Shown here piece by piece: positions 1 through 7,971 of a stretch of DNA of 35,025 nucleotides. A model generated the notes under the pieces. The model saw only the letters and a list, made by a program, of their open reading frames with translations. It was not told the DNA's origin and made no database searches. How positions within the stretch are numbered: the stretch's first letter is position 1; each line of letters starts with the position of its first letter. Made by a program: the position numbers and the translations under genes. Location of the stretch: the NCBI RefSeq assembly GCF_016106015.1, contig NZ_JACADQ010000015.1, forward strand, positions 1 to 35,025, given 5' to 3'. The DNA comes from Neoroseomonas rubea (GTDB lineage Bacteria > Pseudomonadota > Alphaproteobacteria > Acetobacterales > Acetobacteraceae).

Positions 1-997
1 CGCCGGCGCCGCCGGCGCCGCCGCCCCCGCGACGCTGCGCGCCCAGGGCGCCTGGCGGCCCGATCGGCCGGTGACCATCATCGTGCCCTGGGCCGCGGGC
101 GGTTCCACCGACCAGATGGCGCGCATCGTGGCGGCGGAACTCGAAGGCCCGCTCGGCCAGCGCGTGGTGGTGGTGAACCAGCCTGGCGCCTCGGGCTCCA
201 TCGGCACGCGTAACGCGCTGGAAGCCGCGAAGGACGGGCTGACCTGGGCCGCCGGCGCGGCGGTGGATGTCGGCTGCTACAAGGTGCTCGGCCTGCTCGA
301 CACGCAGCTGTCCGACTGGAACCTGTTCCTCGCGGTGGCGAATGTGAACGTGCTGGTCGCCAACCCGCAATCGGGCTTCCGCGACTTCGGCGCGGCGCTT
401 GAGGCGCTCAAGACGCGCGGTCAGGGCATCGGCATCGCCACCGCCGGCGTGTCCTCCGCCGGGCACAACATGATGGAGGCACTGCGCGCCGCGACGCAGC
501 TGCAGTATCGCCACGCCACCTATGATGGCGGCAACCCGGCGATGATCGCGACCGTGTCGGGCGAGACGCCGCTCGGCGCCGTGCTGCTCGTGGAAGCCGC
601 GGAGATGATCCGCGCCCGCCGCCTGGTCCCGCTGGCGGTGCAGGCCGAGAACCCGGTGACGCTCGCCGCGCAGGGCAATGTGGCGGCGATCGAGATCCCC
701 TCCGTCCGCCGCTGGATTCCCGACATCCCCGCGCCGCTCAACTACTTCGGCATCTGGTCGCCCAAGGGCGTGCCGCAGAACGTCGTCGCGACCATGACGC
801 AGCTGTGGACGAACACGATCGCGAACTCGCAGCGGCTGAAGGACTATGCCGCGAGTCGCGCTGCGCTGTTCACGCCGCTGCACGGGCAGGCCGCACATGA
901 CGAGGCGTGGAAGATGATCCGCCAGACCGCCTGGCTCTACTTCGACGGCGGCAAGGCGCGGGTGAGCCCCGACACGCTCGGGATCGCCCGGCTTTGA
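1..997 (+). CDS. tctC: TctC/Bug-family periplasmic solute-binding protein (5' end outside window)
   Basis: Periplasmic receptor of a tripartite tricarboxylate transporter, which captures a small organic acid and hands it to the TctAB membrane pair. The reading frame is open from the first bases of the window, starting with an Ala/Gly-rich stretch that looks like the end of a signal peptide. The family hallmark follows: WRPDRPVTIIVPWAAGG, then a GQRVVVVNQPGASGSIG segment. A GTG at 71 could be read as a start, but it would remove the signal peptide and part of the first beta strand, so the true start lies upstream of base 1. The stop overlaps the tctB start, so the gene is first in a tctCBA operon. 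The ligand cannot be read from sequence; Bug proteins bind varied carboxylates and amides. Confidence 0.9.
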   Translation, partial: AGAAGAAAPATLRAQGAWRPDRPVTIIVPWAAGGSTDQMARIVAAELEGPLGQRVVVVNQPGASGSIGTRNALEAAKDGLTWAAGAAVDVGCYKVLGLLDTQLSDWNLFLAVANVNVLVANPQSGFRDFGAALEALKTRGQGIGIATAGVSSAGHNMMEALRAATQLQYRHATYDGGNPAMIATVSGETPLGAVLLVEAAEMIRARRLVPLAVQAENPVTLAAQGNVAAIEIPSVRRWIPDIPAPLNYFGIWSPKGVPQNVVATMTQLWTNTIANSQRLKDYAASRAALFTPLHGQAAHDEAWKMIRQTAWLYFDGGKARVSPDTLGIARL

Positions 998-1524
998 GCG
1001 AGGGGACGGCGCCTTCACCCTTCGAGGGTGAGAAGGCGCCTGCCTCCCCGCGCGCCGATCTCGTCACCGCGGCGGTTCTCTTCGCGCTCGGCGTGGCCAT
1101 CGTGCAGCAGGCGCTCGCCATGCCGCGCTTCGTCGAGCAGTCGGGCACGGGACTGACCGCACCCGGCATCGTGCCGGGCTTCCACGGCGCGATGATCGCG
1201 CTGCTGTCGGTTCTGCTCGCCCTGCGTGCGCTGCGCCGTGGCGGCTGGGCGGCGCATGGCCCGGTCGCGCAGGGCGGGACGGATGGGCGGCGGCTTGCGA
1301 TCGCGGCGGCGCTTGGCATCCTCTACGCCGGGGTGATGGTGGGGCGTGTGCCCTTCTGGCTTGCCTCCGCGCTCTTCGTCTTCGCCTTCACCGCGACCTT
1401 CGAATGGAGTGCCGGCCCGGCGGGCCGGGTGCGCCGGCTGGTCGAAGCCGCGGCGATCGGCCTCGGCACCGGAATCGCCGTGACGCTCGTCTTCGAAAAG
1501 CTGTTCCTGCTGCGCCTGCCGTGA
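994..1524 (+). CDS. tctB: TctB-family small membrane subunit
   Basis: Small membrane subunit of the tripartite tricarboxylate transporter, about 176 residues with four predicted hydrophobic segments. One begins at LVTAAVLFALGVAIV, one precedes the central basic loop, and two lie in the C-terminal half. The chosen start is TTG 994, which overlaps the tctC stop as TTGA. An in-frame start further upstream would run deep into tctC, and no ATG or GTG lies between 994 and the first membrane segment. TctB proteins are poorly conserved, so the call rests mainly on size, topology and its place between tctC and tctA. The stop overlaps the tctA GTG start, indicating translational coupling. Confidence 0.85.
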   Translation: MSEGTAPSPFEGEKAPASPRADLVTAAVLFALGVAIVQQALAMPRFVEQSGTGLTAPGIVPGFHGAMIALLSVLLALRALRRGGWAAHGPVAQGGTDGRRLAIAAALGILYAGVMVGRVPFWLASALFVFAFTATFEWSAGPAGRVRRLVEAAAIGLGTGIAVTLVFEKLFLLRLP

Positions 1525-3026
1525 CCGACGCGCTCTCCATGCTGGCCGGCGGGTTCGGCCATGTCTTCGCCGGCGGGGCGGCCTTCCACGCCCTCTGGGC
1601 CGTGCTGATCGGCATCGTCATCGGCGCGCTCCCCGGGCTGACCGCGACGATGGGCGTCGCGCTGCTGACCACGCTGACCTTCGGCATGGGCCCGAATGTC
1701 GCGATGCTCGTGCTGGTCTGCGTCTATGTCGGCGCGATCTATGGCGGGTCGCGCAGCGCCATCCTGCTCAACATCCCCGGCACGCCGGCGAGCGCGGCCA
1801 GCACGCTGGACGGCTTCCCGCTCGCGCGCCAGGGGCTCGCCGGACGGGCGATGGGCATCTCCACCGCCGGATCGTGGCTCGGCACTCTGTTCGGCACGCT
1901 GATCCTCGCGCTGTTTGCCCCGAGCTTCGGGGAATTCGCGCTGCAGTTCGGTTCCTATGAAATGTTCTGGGTGGCGATGTTCGGCATCGTCATCGCGGGC
2001 TCGCTCTCCGGCGGCGATCCGCTGAAGGGCTACATCGCCGGATTCATCGGCCTGTTCGTCGCGAGCATCGGGCAGGAGACGAACCACGCCTATGCGCGCT
2101 TCGCCTACGGCAATGGCGACCTGGCCGGCGGGCTCGGCCTGCTGCCCGTGCTGGTTGGCGTCTTTGGCGTGGCGGAGGTGCTCTCCTCCATGCGCGGGCC
2201 CGCGGTGAAGGCGGTCTCGTCCAAGATCGACTCCGTCATCCCGCGCATCGGCGACATCACGGCCTATTGGCGGACCATCTTCCGATCAGGCGCGATCGGC
2301 ACCTTCATCGGCGCCATGCCCGGGCTGGGGGAGGACATCGCCGCCTGGTCCTCCTACGCCGCGGCCAAGCGGGCGAGCGCGGAGCGGGAGAAATTCGGCA
2401 AGGGCAGCGTCGAGGGACTGATGGCCGCCGAGACGGGCGAGAGCGCCTGCGTGCCCGGCGCGATCATACCCGTCCTCACCCTGGCCGTGCCTGGTTCGGC
2501 GCCCGCCGCGGTGCTGATGGCAGCGATGATGATCCACGGCCTCAATCCCGGGCCGATGCTCGCGATCACCTCGCCCGAATTCATCTACCAGATCGTCGCC
2601 ATGCTGATCGTGGCCGACATGGTGAAGCTGTTCTACGGCCTGGTGCTGGTGAAGCCGCTACTGTGGATCCTGCTGATCCCGCGCGAACGCCTGATGCCGG
2701 TGGTCTTCGTGCTCTGCACCGTCGGCGCCTTCGCCATCACCTCCCGCCTGTTCGACATCTGGGTGATGCTGGGCGCGGGGCTGGTCGGCTTCGTGCTGCG
2801 GGAGCTCCGCTTCCCGATGGCGCCGCTCGTCCTCGGCATCGTGCTCGGCGACCTGCTCGACAAGAACCTGCTGCGGGGCTTGGTGCTCTCGGGCGGCGAC
2901 CTGACGCCGTTCTTCACGCGGCCGATCAGCATGGGGCTTTGCGCACTGACGCTCGTGGCCGTCGCCTGGTCGATCCCGGGCTTCGGGGCGCTGTTCCGCC
3001 GCCGTCAGGCGGCGATGCCGAAATAG
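1521..3026 (+). CDS. tctA: TctA-family large membrane permease subunit
   Basis: Large permease subunit of the tripartite tricarboxylate transporter, 501 residues, the usual size for TctA. It is hydrophobic throughout, and both internally repeated TctA signatures are visible: GALPGLTATMG near residue 35, and GAMPGLGEDIA in the second half. GTG 1521 is chosen because it overlaps the tctB stop (GTGA) and leaves the N-terminus beginning just before the first membrane segment; the frame extends further upstream only inside tctB. Its 3' end overlaps the convergent shikimate-dehydrogenase-like gene by 22 bases (3005-3026), leaving no room for a separate terminator. Confidence 0.93.
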   Translation: MTDALSMLAGGFGHVFAGGAAFHALWAVLIGIVIGALPGLTATMGVALLTTLTFGMGPNVAMLVLVCVYVGAIYGGSRSAILLNIPGTPASAASTLDGFPLARQGLAGRAMGISTAGSWLGTLFGTLILALFAPSFGEFALQFGSYEMFWVAMFGIVIAGSLSGGDPLKGYIAGFIGLFVASIGQETNHAYARFAYGNGDLAGGLGLLPVLVGVFGVAEVLSSMRGPAVKAVSSKIDSVIPRIGDITAYWRTIFRSGAIGTFIGAMPGLGEDIAAWSSYAAAKRASAEREKFGKGSVEGLMAAETGESACVPGAIIPVLTLAVPGSAPAAVLMAAMMIHGLNPGPMLAITSPEFIYQIVAMLIVADMVKLFYGLVLVKPLLWILLIPRERLMPVVFVLCTVGAFAITSRLFDIWVMLGAGLVGFVLRELRFPMAPLVLGIVLGDLLDKNLLRGLVLSGGDLTPFFTRPISMGLCALTLVAVAWSIPGFGALFRRRQAAMPK

Positions 3027-3781
3027 GCGGCAGCGAGCCGCGCCTGTCCCTCGAACATGTCGCGCCCCGTCGCGGTCGCGCAACCCGCCGCGCGGGCAGC
3101 GGCGATCAGCGGCGTGACCTCGGGGTTCGGGATCACATCCGCCACCGCGAGCGCCGGCGCCAGCGATGCGAGGTCGAAGGGCGGCGGGTCCCCGGGCGCG
3201 AGGCCGAGCGGCGTCGCGTTGACCAGCAGGTCGGGCGCGCCCGATGCGGCGACCGCGGGAAAGGCCGCAATCACCTCGGCGGCGAGCGCATCGGCGCGGC
3301 CAGGCACCGCGTCCTCCAGCATCAGCGAGGCAACGCCCGCGCGGGCGAGCGCGAAGGCGATGGCGCGCCCAGCCCCGCCGCAGCCCTTCTGCCGCACGCG
3401 TCGCCCCTCCGGCGCGATGCCGCGCGCGCGCAGCCCGGCGACGAAGCCCTCCCCGTCGAACATCTCCCCTTCCCAGCGGCCATCCGGCAGGCGCCGCGCG
3501 GTGTTGACGGCACCGACCAGCCGCGCGGCAGGACCCAGCGCGTCGAGCAGCGGCAGCACCGCCTGCTTGTGCGGCATGGTCAGCACCAGCCCGTCGATGT
3601 TGCCGATCGCCGTCAGCCCCGCCCAGGCGCGCTGCAGGTCGGCCGCGCTGACCTGCAGCGGCACGAAGGCGGCATCGCGCCCGAGCCGCGCAAACAGCGC
3701 ATTCCACCAGCCGGGGCTGCGCACGACCGAGACCGGGTCGCCGAGGATGCCGAAGAGCCGCGTCGCACCGCCGATGCTCAT
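3005..3781 (-). CDS. Shikimate-dehydrogenase-like NAD(P)-dependent oxidoreductase
   Basis: A 258-residue AroE-fold protein. The catalytic lysine is in the TMPHK motif (K72), the following Asn in GAVNT (N93), and the catalytic Asp in FDGEGF (D109). Two features are unlike true AroE. The shikimate-binding SxS motif near the N-terminus, normally HSLSP, reads VVRSP. The first strand of the nucleotide-binding domain, normally hydrophobic before GxGGA, reads RVRQKGCGGAGRA. It is therefore probably a catabolic paralogue acting on a quinate- or shikimate-like or other hydroxy acid, not the aromatic-pathway enzyme. It is last in a minus-strand operon with Gfo/Idh and 2-hydroxyacid dehydrogenase genes; its ATG overlaps the upstream stop (ATGA). 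Confidence 0.8.
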   Translation of the reverse strand: MSIGGATRLFGILGDPVSVVRSPGWWNALFARLGRDAAFVPLQVSAADLQRAWAGLTAIGNIDGLVLTMPHKQAVLPLLDALGPAARLVGAVNTARRLPDGRWEGEMFDGEGFVAGLRARGIAPEGRRVRQKGCGGAGRAIAFALARAGVASLMLEDAVPGRADALAAEVIAAFPAVAASGAPDLLVNATPLGLAPGDPPPFDLASLAPALAVADVIPNPEVTPLIAAARAAGCATATGRDMFEGQARLAAAYFGIAA

Positions 3782-4797
3782 GGCGCTTCCTCCCGCCCGC
3801 TGTCGCTCGCGCGCAGCCAGGCCTCGATCAGCCGCTGCACCGGCAGACCGGTCGCGATGTCGTTGGACGGCGCGCGGCCGGCTTCGATCGCGTCCAGGAC
3901 TTCGAGAATCATGGCGCGGTGCGGGCCGTGGTCGAAGGCCATCGGGTCGGCGCCGCCGCCGCCCGCGCTGCCATGGTCGATCACCTCCGGCGCCTGGCCG
4001 GCGATGTGGAGGTCGAGCCGCTCGGCGACCAGCACCGCGCTGCCCCTGGTGCCGGCGATCTCGATGCGTTCCGGGAAGCCGGGGCGGGCGACCGTCGTCG
4101 CATCCACCGCGCCGACCGCGCCGCTCGTGAAGCGCAGCGCGGCGGCCGCCATGTCCTCCGTGTCGATCGCCCGCAGCGGCGAGGTGCGCGCGATGCCGCG
4201 CACGCCCGCGACGGGCCCGGCGAGGTGCAGCAGCAGGTCGAGCGTGTGGATCGCCTGGGTCAGCAGCACGCCACCGCCGTCGCGTGCCTTCATGCCGCGC
4301 CCGGGCGTGGCGAAATAGGCCTCGTCCCGCCACCACCGGATGTTGGCGGAGCAGGAGAGGAGGTCGCCCAGCGCCCCTTCGGCCACCACCTGCTTGAGCC
4401 GGCGCGCCGCGGGGCGGAAGCGGTGCTGGAAGACGACGGCGCCGACGCGCCCTGCTCGGCGGACGCCGTCGGCCAGCGCCGTCGCCCGCGCCGCGTCCCA
4501 TTCGACCGGCTTCTCCACCAGGATGTGCCTGCCGGCCGCCAGCGCGGCTTCACCGAGCGGCAGGTGGGTTGCGGGCGGCGTCAGGATCAGCACCAGGTCG
4601 AGCCCGGGCGCGGCCAGCAGCGCCTCCACGCTCGCGAAGGTCGGCCAGCCCCATGCGGCGGTGAAGGCGGCTCGGCGTTCGGCCGAGGGCGCCGCGCCAC
4701 CCACCACCCGCACGCGCCCCGCCGCTGTGAGGTCCCGCAGCGCCAGCGCATGCGGCTTCAGCGCCATGCCGAGCCCGACGATGCCGACACCGATCAT
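3778..4797 (-). CDS. Gfo/Idh/MocA-family oxidoreductase
   Basis: NAD(P)-dependent sugar or polyol dehydrogenase-like protein of 339 residues, normal for the family. The Rossmann motif IGVGIVGLGMA opens the protein. The family signature EKP is at 95-97 (HILVEKPVEWD), and a conserved His lies in TQAIHTLDLL (H184), the position that acts as general base in characterised members. The substrate is not predictable. ATG 4797 overlaps the stop of the upstream 2-hydroxyacid dehydrogenase gene (ATGA), and its own stop overlaps the next start, so the three genes are translationally coupled. Confidence 0.9.
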   Translation of the reverse strand: MIGVGIVGLGMALKPHALALRDLTAAGRVRVVGGAAPSAERRAAFTAAWGWPTFASVEALLAAPGLDLVLILTPPATHLPLGEAALAAGRHILVEKPVEWDAARATALADGVRRAGRVGAVVFQHRFRPAARRLKQVVAEGALGDLLSCSANIRWWRDEAYFATPGRGMKARDGGGVLLTQAIHTLDLLLHLAGPVAGVRGIARTSPLRAIDTEDMAAAALRFTSGAVGAVDATTVARPGFPERIEIAGTRGSAVLVAERLDLHIAGQAPEVIDHGSAGGGGADPMAFDHGPHRAMILEVLDAIEAGRAPSNDIATGLPVQRLIEAWLRASDSGREEAP

Positions 4798-5795
4798 GCC
4801 GGGCGCACCCCGAGGCGGGAGAGCCGGTGCGCGGCTGCCGCGTTCACCGCGCCCTCCGGCATCTCGCCCCGCGCCAGCGCCGCGACCTGGCGCACGGTGT
4901 CCATCGCCTGGTGCTCCATCGCCTCCGGCGTCATGCCGCCGATATGCGGCGTCGCGATCACGTCGGGCCGACGCGCGAGGACGGCGGAGGGTCGCTGGTC
5001 CTGCGCGCGCCCCACATCCATCGCCGCGCCGGCGATGTGCCCGGCGTCGAGCGCGGCCGCGAGCGCCTGCTCGTCCACCAGCTCCCCGCGCGAGAGGTTG
5101 ATGAAGCGGGCGCCGCGCTTCATGCGCGCGAAGGCCGCCGCGTCGAACAGGTTGCGCGTGGCGGCGTCCGAGATGGCGAGGCAGACGGTGATGTCGGCCT
5201 CGGCGAGCAGCGCCTCCATGGGCAGCTGCGCGATGCGGGGATCCTCGACCGTCGCGAAGGGATCGGCCACCAGCACCCGCATGCCCAGCGCGAGCGCGAC
5301 CTCCGCCAGCCGCCGTCCGATCCGCCCGAAGCCGACGATGCCGAGCGTCGCGGCGGAGAGCTGCAGCCCCATCCGCCCAACAGGTTCCTCACCGCGCCGA
5401 TAGGCCTGCACATGGCCCGACACGCCGCGCGCGAGATCGACCATGTAGCCCAGGGCGAGTTCCGTCACGCTGTCCACGAAGCCCGGCGTCGCGCGCGTGA
5501 CGAGCACGCCGGCAGCACTCGCAGCCGCCACGTCGATGGTGCTGATATCGACCGCGACGCGCAGGAAGGCGACGAGATCGGGCGCCGCGCCGAACGTCTC
5601 CGGCGTGCCGGGCGTCGCGCGGTCCGCGACGATCGCCTGGCAGCCGCGGGCGGCTTCCGCCAGCGCCGCGCCGGACAGCACGGCGGAGCCCGGGTTGCGC
5701 ACCACCTCCGCATGGCGCTGCAGCGCGGCGAGCGCGCGCGCGCCGTAGTAGCCCTCGAACATTTCCGGCGTATGCGCCAGGAATACGCGCAGCAT
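4794..5795 (-). CDS. D-isomer-specific 2-hydroxyacid dehydrogenase family protein
   Basis: A 333-residue NAD-dependent dehydrogenase of the phosphoglycerate or glyoxylate reductase superfamily. The nucleotide motif GFGRIG is at 155-160, the substrate Arg is in LSRGELVDE (R236), and the catalytic His is in TPHIGG (H284). At the position where the family normally has the Glu of the Glu-His relay, the text reads DVGRAQDQ, with Gln 265 in place of Glu. This may be a subfamily trait and may change the chemistry. Start ATG 5795 follows a good ribosome site (GGAAG). It is first in the minus-strand operon and divergent from the MaoC gene. Confidence 0.88.
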   Translation of the reverse strand: MLRVFLAHTPEMFEGYYGARALAALQRHAEVVRNPGSAVLSGAALAEAARGCQAIVADRATPGTPETFGAAPDLVAFLRVAVDISTIDVAAASAAGVLVTRATPGFVDSVTELALGYMVDLARGVSGHVQAYRRGEEPVGRMGLQLSAATLGIVGFGRIGRRLAEVALALGMRVLVADPFATVEDPRIAQLPMEALLAEADITVCLAISDAATRNLFDAAAFARMKRGARFINLSRGELVDEQALAAALDAGHIAGAAMDVGRAQDQRPSAVLARRPDVIATPHIGGMTPEAMEHQAMDTVRQVAALARGEMPEGAVNAAAAHRLSRLGVRPA

Positions 5796-5855
5796 GGCCG
5801 CTTCCTTCCCCCGTCGCGGCCAGCCTATCCTCTCCGCACGGGAAGGAAACCGCCG
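5796..5855. promoter_or_regulatory. Short divergent intergenic region between dehydrogenase operon and maoC-like gene
   Basis: Sixty bases separate two divergent start codons, so both promoters must overlap here or lie within the genes. Each side carries a GGAAG-type ribosome site 5-9 bases from its start. I see no convincing -35/-10 pair and no long dyad. Shared control of the two transcripts is likely from the geometry alone. Confidence 0.4.
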
Positions 5856-6290
5856 ATGCGCTTCGGGCTCGAGATCGGGGACGCCGTGTCCTTCGCGCGC
5901 ACGGTCACGGACATGGACATCGCGCTGTGCGCGGCCATCACCGGCGATTTCGACCCGCTGCACATGGACGCGGACTATGCGCGGGAAACCGCCTTCGGCG
6001 GGCGGATCGCGCATGGGTCGCTGGTCCTTGGCCTCTGCTCGACCTGCGCGTCGCTGATCGCGCAGCGCAGCATCGCCGCGGGGGCGGAGGGCACGCCGGC
6101 CTCGCTCGGCTACGACCGGGTGCGCTTCCTCAAGCCCGCCTTCATCGGCGACACGCTGACGGCGCGCTATATGGTGGAGGCACTCGACGCCGCCGCGCGG
6201 CGCAGCGACAGCCGGATCGAGGTGCTGAACCAGCGCGGCGAGACGGTCCTCGCGGGCCGGCACGTGATGAAGTGGGTCGCGGCGCTGTAA
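5856..6290 (+). CDS. MaoC-family (R)-enoyl hydratase / dehydratase
   Basis: A 144-residue hot-dog-fold protein with the R-hydratase motif AAITGDFDPLHMD (residues 26-38). The catalytic Asp (D31) and His (H36) are present, and the usual Asn between them is Asp 33. Proteins of this size hydrate enoyl-CoA or dehydrate hydroxyacyl-CoA and act as dimers. ATG 5856 follows GGAAGGAAA at good spacing; the frame is open far upstream, but only antisense to the dehydrogenase gene. Its place between the dehydrogenase operon and a Bug receptor suggests a step in catabolism of an imported acid (inference). Confidence 0.88.
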   Translation: MRFGLEIGDAVSFARTVTDMDIALCAAITGDFDPLHMDADYARETAFGGRIAHGSLVLGLCSTCASLIAQRSIAAGAEGTPASLGYDRVRFLKPAFIGDTLTARYMVEALDAAARRSDSRIEVLNQRGETVLAGRHVMKWVAAL

Positions 6291-6417
6291 ATCCTTCACG
6301 AAATCGCGGCGGATCCTGTCGAAGCCTTTGCCGCTTCACGCGCGGGAAGGCGCGAAGACCCCTGCACAGCGGGGCCCGAACCGGCACATCTGCGGCCACG
6401 ATCTTCGGGAGGACCGC

Positions 6418-7377
6418 ATGACCACGCTGACCCGCCGCACGACCCTCGGCGCCCTCTTCGCCACGCCCTTCGCCGCGCCGGCGATCGCGACACCCTGGCG
6501 CCCGGACCGCCCGATCGAGTTCGTCGTCGGCTTCGCCGCGGGCGGCGGGACGGACATCGTCGCGAGGCTCTTCGCCCGCCACCTCGAACCGCGGCTCGGC
6601 CAGCCGGTCACGGTGGTGAACCGGCCGGGCGCGTCGTCGGAGATCGCGCTGACCTACGTCGCCCGTTCCCGCCCCGATGGGCATGTGATCGGGCTGACCA
6701 ACATGCCTTCCTTCGTCACGGTGCCGGTGGAACGCCGGGCGCAGTACACGCTCGATTCCTTCGCCTTCGTCGGCAACATCATGACCGATCCGACCGGGCT
6801 GATGGTGAAGGCGGACGGGCCGATCCGCGACCTGGCCGACCTGGTGCGCATGGGGCGGGAGCGGCCGGAGGAGCTGACCGTCTCCACCTCCGGCATCGGC
6901 ACCGACGACCACCTGCTGATGGTGCTGCTGGAACAGGCGACGGGGGCGCGCTTCACCCTCGTGCACTTCAACGGCGCGCCGCAGCAGCGCACCGCGCTGA
7001 TGGGCGGGCAGGTGGCGGCGAACACCGTCTCGATCGGCGAATACGCGCCGTCGCCGCAGGGCATGCGCTACATCGCCCATGGCGGCGCCGAGCGCAGCCG
7101 CTTCGCGCCGGAGACGCCGACCTTCCGCAGCATGGGACTTGAGATCGAGATGTATTCCGAGCGCGGCATCGTCGTGCCCGCCGGCACGCCGGCCGGAATC
7201 CTCGAGCGGCTGCGGGAAGCGGTGAAGGAAGCCGCCGAAGACCCCGCGACGCGCGCGACCTTCGAGGCCCAGTTTATCGAGCCGCGCTACGAGCCCGGCC
7301 CGGTCTGGGAAGCGCGCATGCGGCGCGTGCAGGGGCAGTATGCCGACCTCTGGCGCCGCCAGCCCTGGCGGGCGTGA
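6418..7377 (+). CDS. Bug-family tripartite tricarboxylate transporter substrate-binding protein
   Basis: A 319-residue periplasmic binding protein. It opens with MTTLTRRTTLGALFATPFA, a signal peptide with twin arginines that may use the Tat route. The mature protein then has the Bug signature (WRPDRPIEFVVGFAAGGGTD; GQPVTVVNRPGASS). ATG 6418 follows GGGAGGACC; the frame extends upstream, but without a signal peptide at that position. No tctA or tctB lies next to it, so it either borrows the TctAB encoded at 994-3026 or another pair elsewhere, or serves as a sensor. It is 127 bases downstream of the MaoC gene on the same strand and is probably cotranscribed. Confidence 0.92.
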   Translation: MTTLTRRTTLGALFATPFAAPAIATPWRPDRPIEFVVGFAAGGGTDIVARLFARHLEPRLGQPVTVVNRPGASSEIALTYVARSRPDGHVIGLTNMPSFVTVPVERRAQYTLDSFAFVGNIMTDPTGLMVKADGPIRDLADLVRMGRERPEELTVSTSGIGTDDHLLMVLLEQATGARFTLVHFNGAPQQRTALMGGQVAANTVSIGEYAPSPQGMRYIAHGGAERSRFAPETPTFRSMGLEIEMYSERGIVVPAGTPAGILERLREAVKEAAEDPATRATFEAQFIEPRYEPGPVWEARMRRVQGQYADLWRRQPWRA

Positions 7378-7385
7378 CCGCGACG

Positions 7386-7414
7386 GCCGCCCGGCTCATC
7401 GCGCGCCGGGCGGC
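7386..7414. terminator. GC-rich hairpin between convergent genes
   Basis: A perfect 10-bp stem (7386-7395 with 7405-7414, GCCGCCCGGC and its complement) with a 9-nt loop. It lies just after the Bug gene and overlaps the last codons of the convergent DUF2585 gene. No T-run follows on either strand, so intrinsic termination is only possible, not shown. Confidence 0.4.
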
Positions 7415-7971
7415 GCGCCCTGCATCTGCCACTCCCGCACCGCCTCGAGCGGCCAGAGCAGCATCAGCACGTTGAGGAGCAGGTTGTCGCGGATCATCAA
7501 GGCCGCGACGCCCTCCATCCCGATGACGATCACGACCGAGGCCATGACCGGCAGCCGCGCGGCCAGGAAGAACCCCGCCAGCATCGCGACCCCGTCGCCG
7601 AAGGAATTGACGATGCTGTCGCCGTGGTAGTCGAGCGAGGCCGTCACCTCCCGGTACCGATCTATGATGAGGGAGGTGTTCTCCACCACCTCCCAGGCCC
7701 CCTCCATCACCAGCGCCGCCACGGCACGCCACGCGACCGACCAGCCCGGCCGCAGCCAGCACAGCAGCGCGTAGAAGACGAAGCCATGCGCCAGGTGCGA
7801 CAGCGTGTACCAGTCCGTCAGGTGTTGCGAATTGCCCGACGACCAGACATCGCCATGCCACAGCGAGACATAGCCGCAGGCGCAGATCCACAGCCGTCCG
7901 ATCGCGAACTGGATCGCGGCCACGCCCGCCAGGATCGCGCCCATCGCCGCCCAGGGCAGCCACGCCGCCAT
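7396..7971 (-). CDS. DUF2585 (UPF0314) family membrane protein
   Basis: A 191-residue integral membrane protein of unknown function. Hydrophobic segments lie near the N-terminus (PWAAMGAILAGVAAIQFAIG), in the middle (HGFVFYALLCWL) and twice near the C-terminus. Conserved-looking polar blocks lie between them: LWHGDVWSSGNSQHLTDWY, and later DYHGDSIVNSFGD. These contain several His, Asp, Asn and Ser residues that could form a metal or phosphate site; that is inference. ATG 7971 overlaps the BenE stop as TGATG, so the two are translationally coupled. A GTG one codon upstream is the only near alternative. Confidence 0.82.
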   Translation of the reverse strand: MAAWLPWAAMGAILAGVAAIQFAIGRLWICACGYVSLWHGDVWSSGNSQHLTDWYTLSHLAHGFVFYALLCWLRPGWSVAWRAVAALVMEGAWEVVENTSLIIDRYREVTASLDYHGDSIVNSFGDGVAMLAGFFLAARLPVMASVVIVIGMEGVAALMIRDNLLLNVLMLLWPLEAVREWQMQGAPPGAR

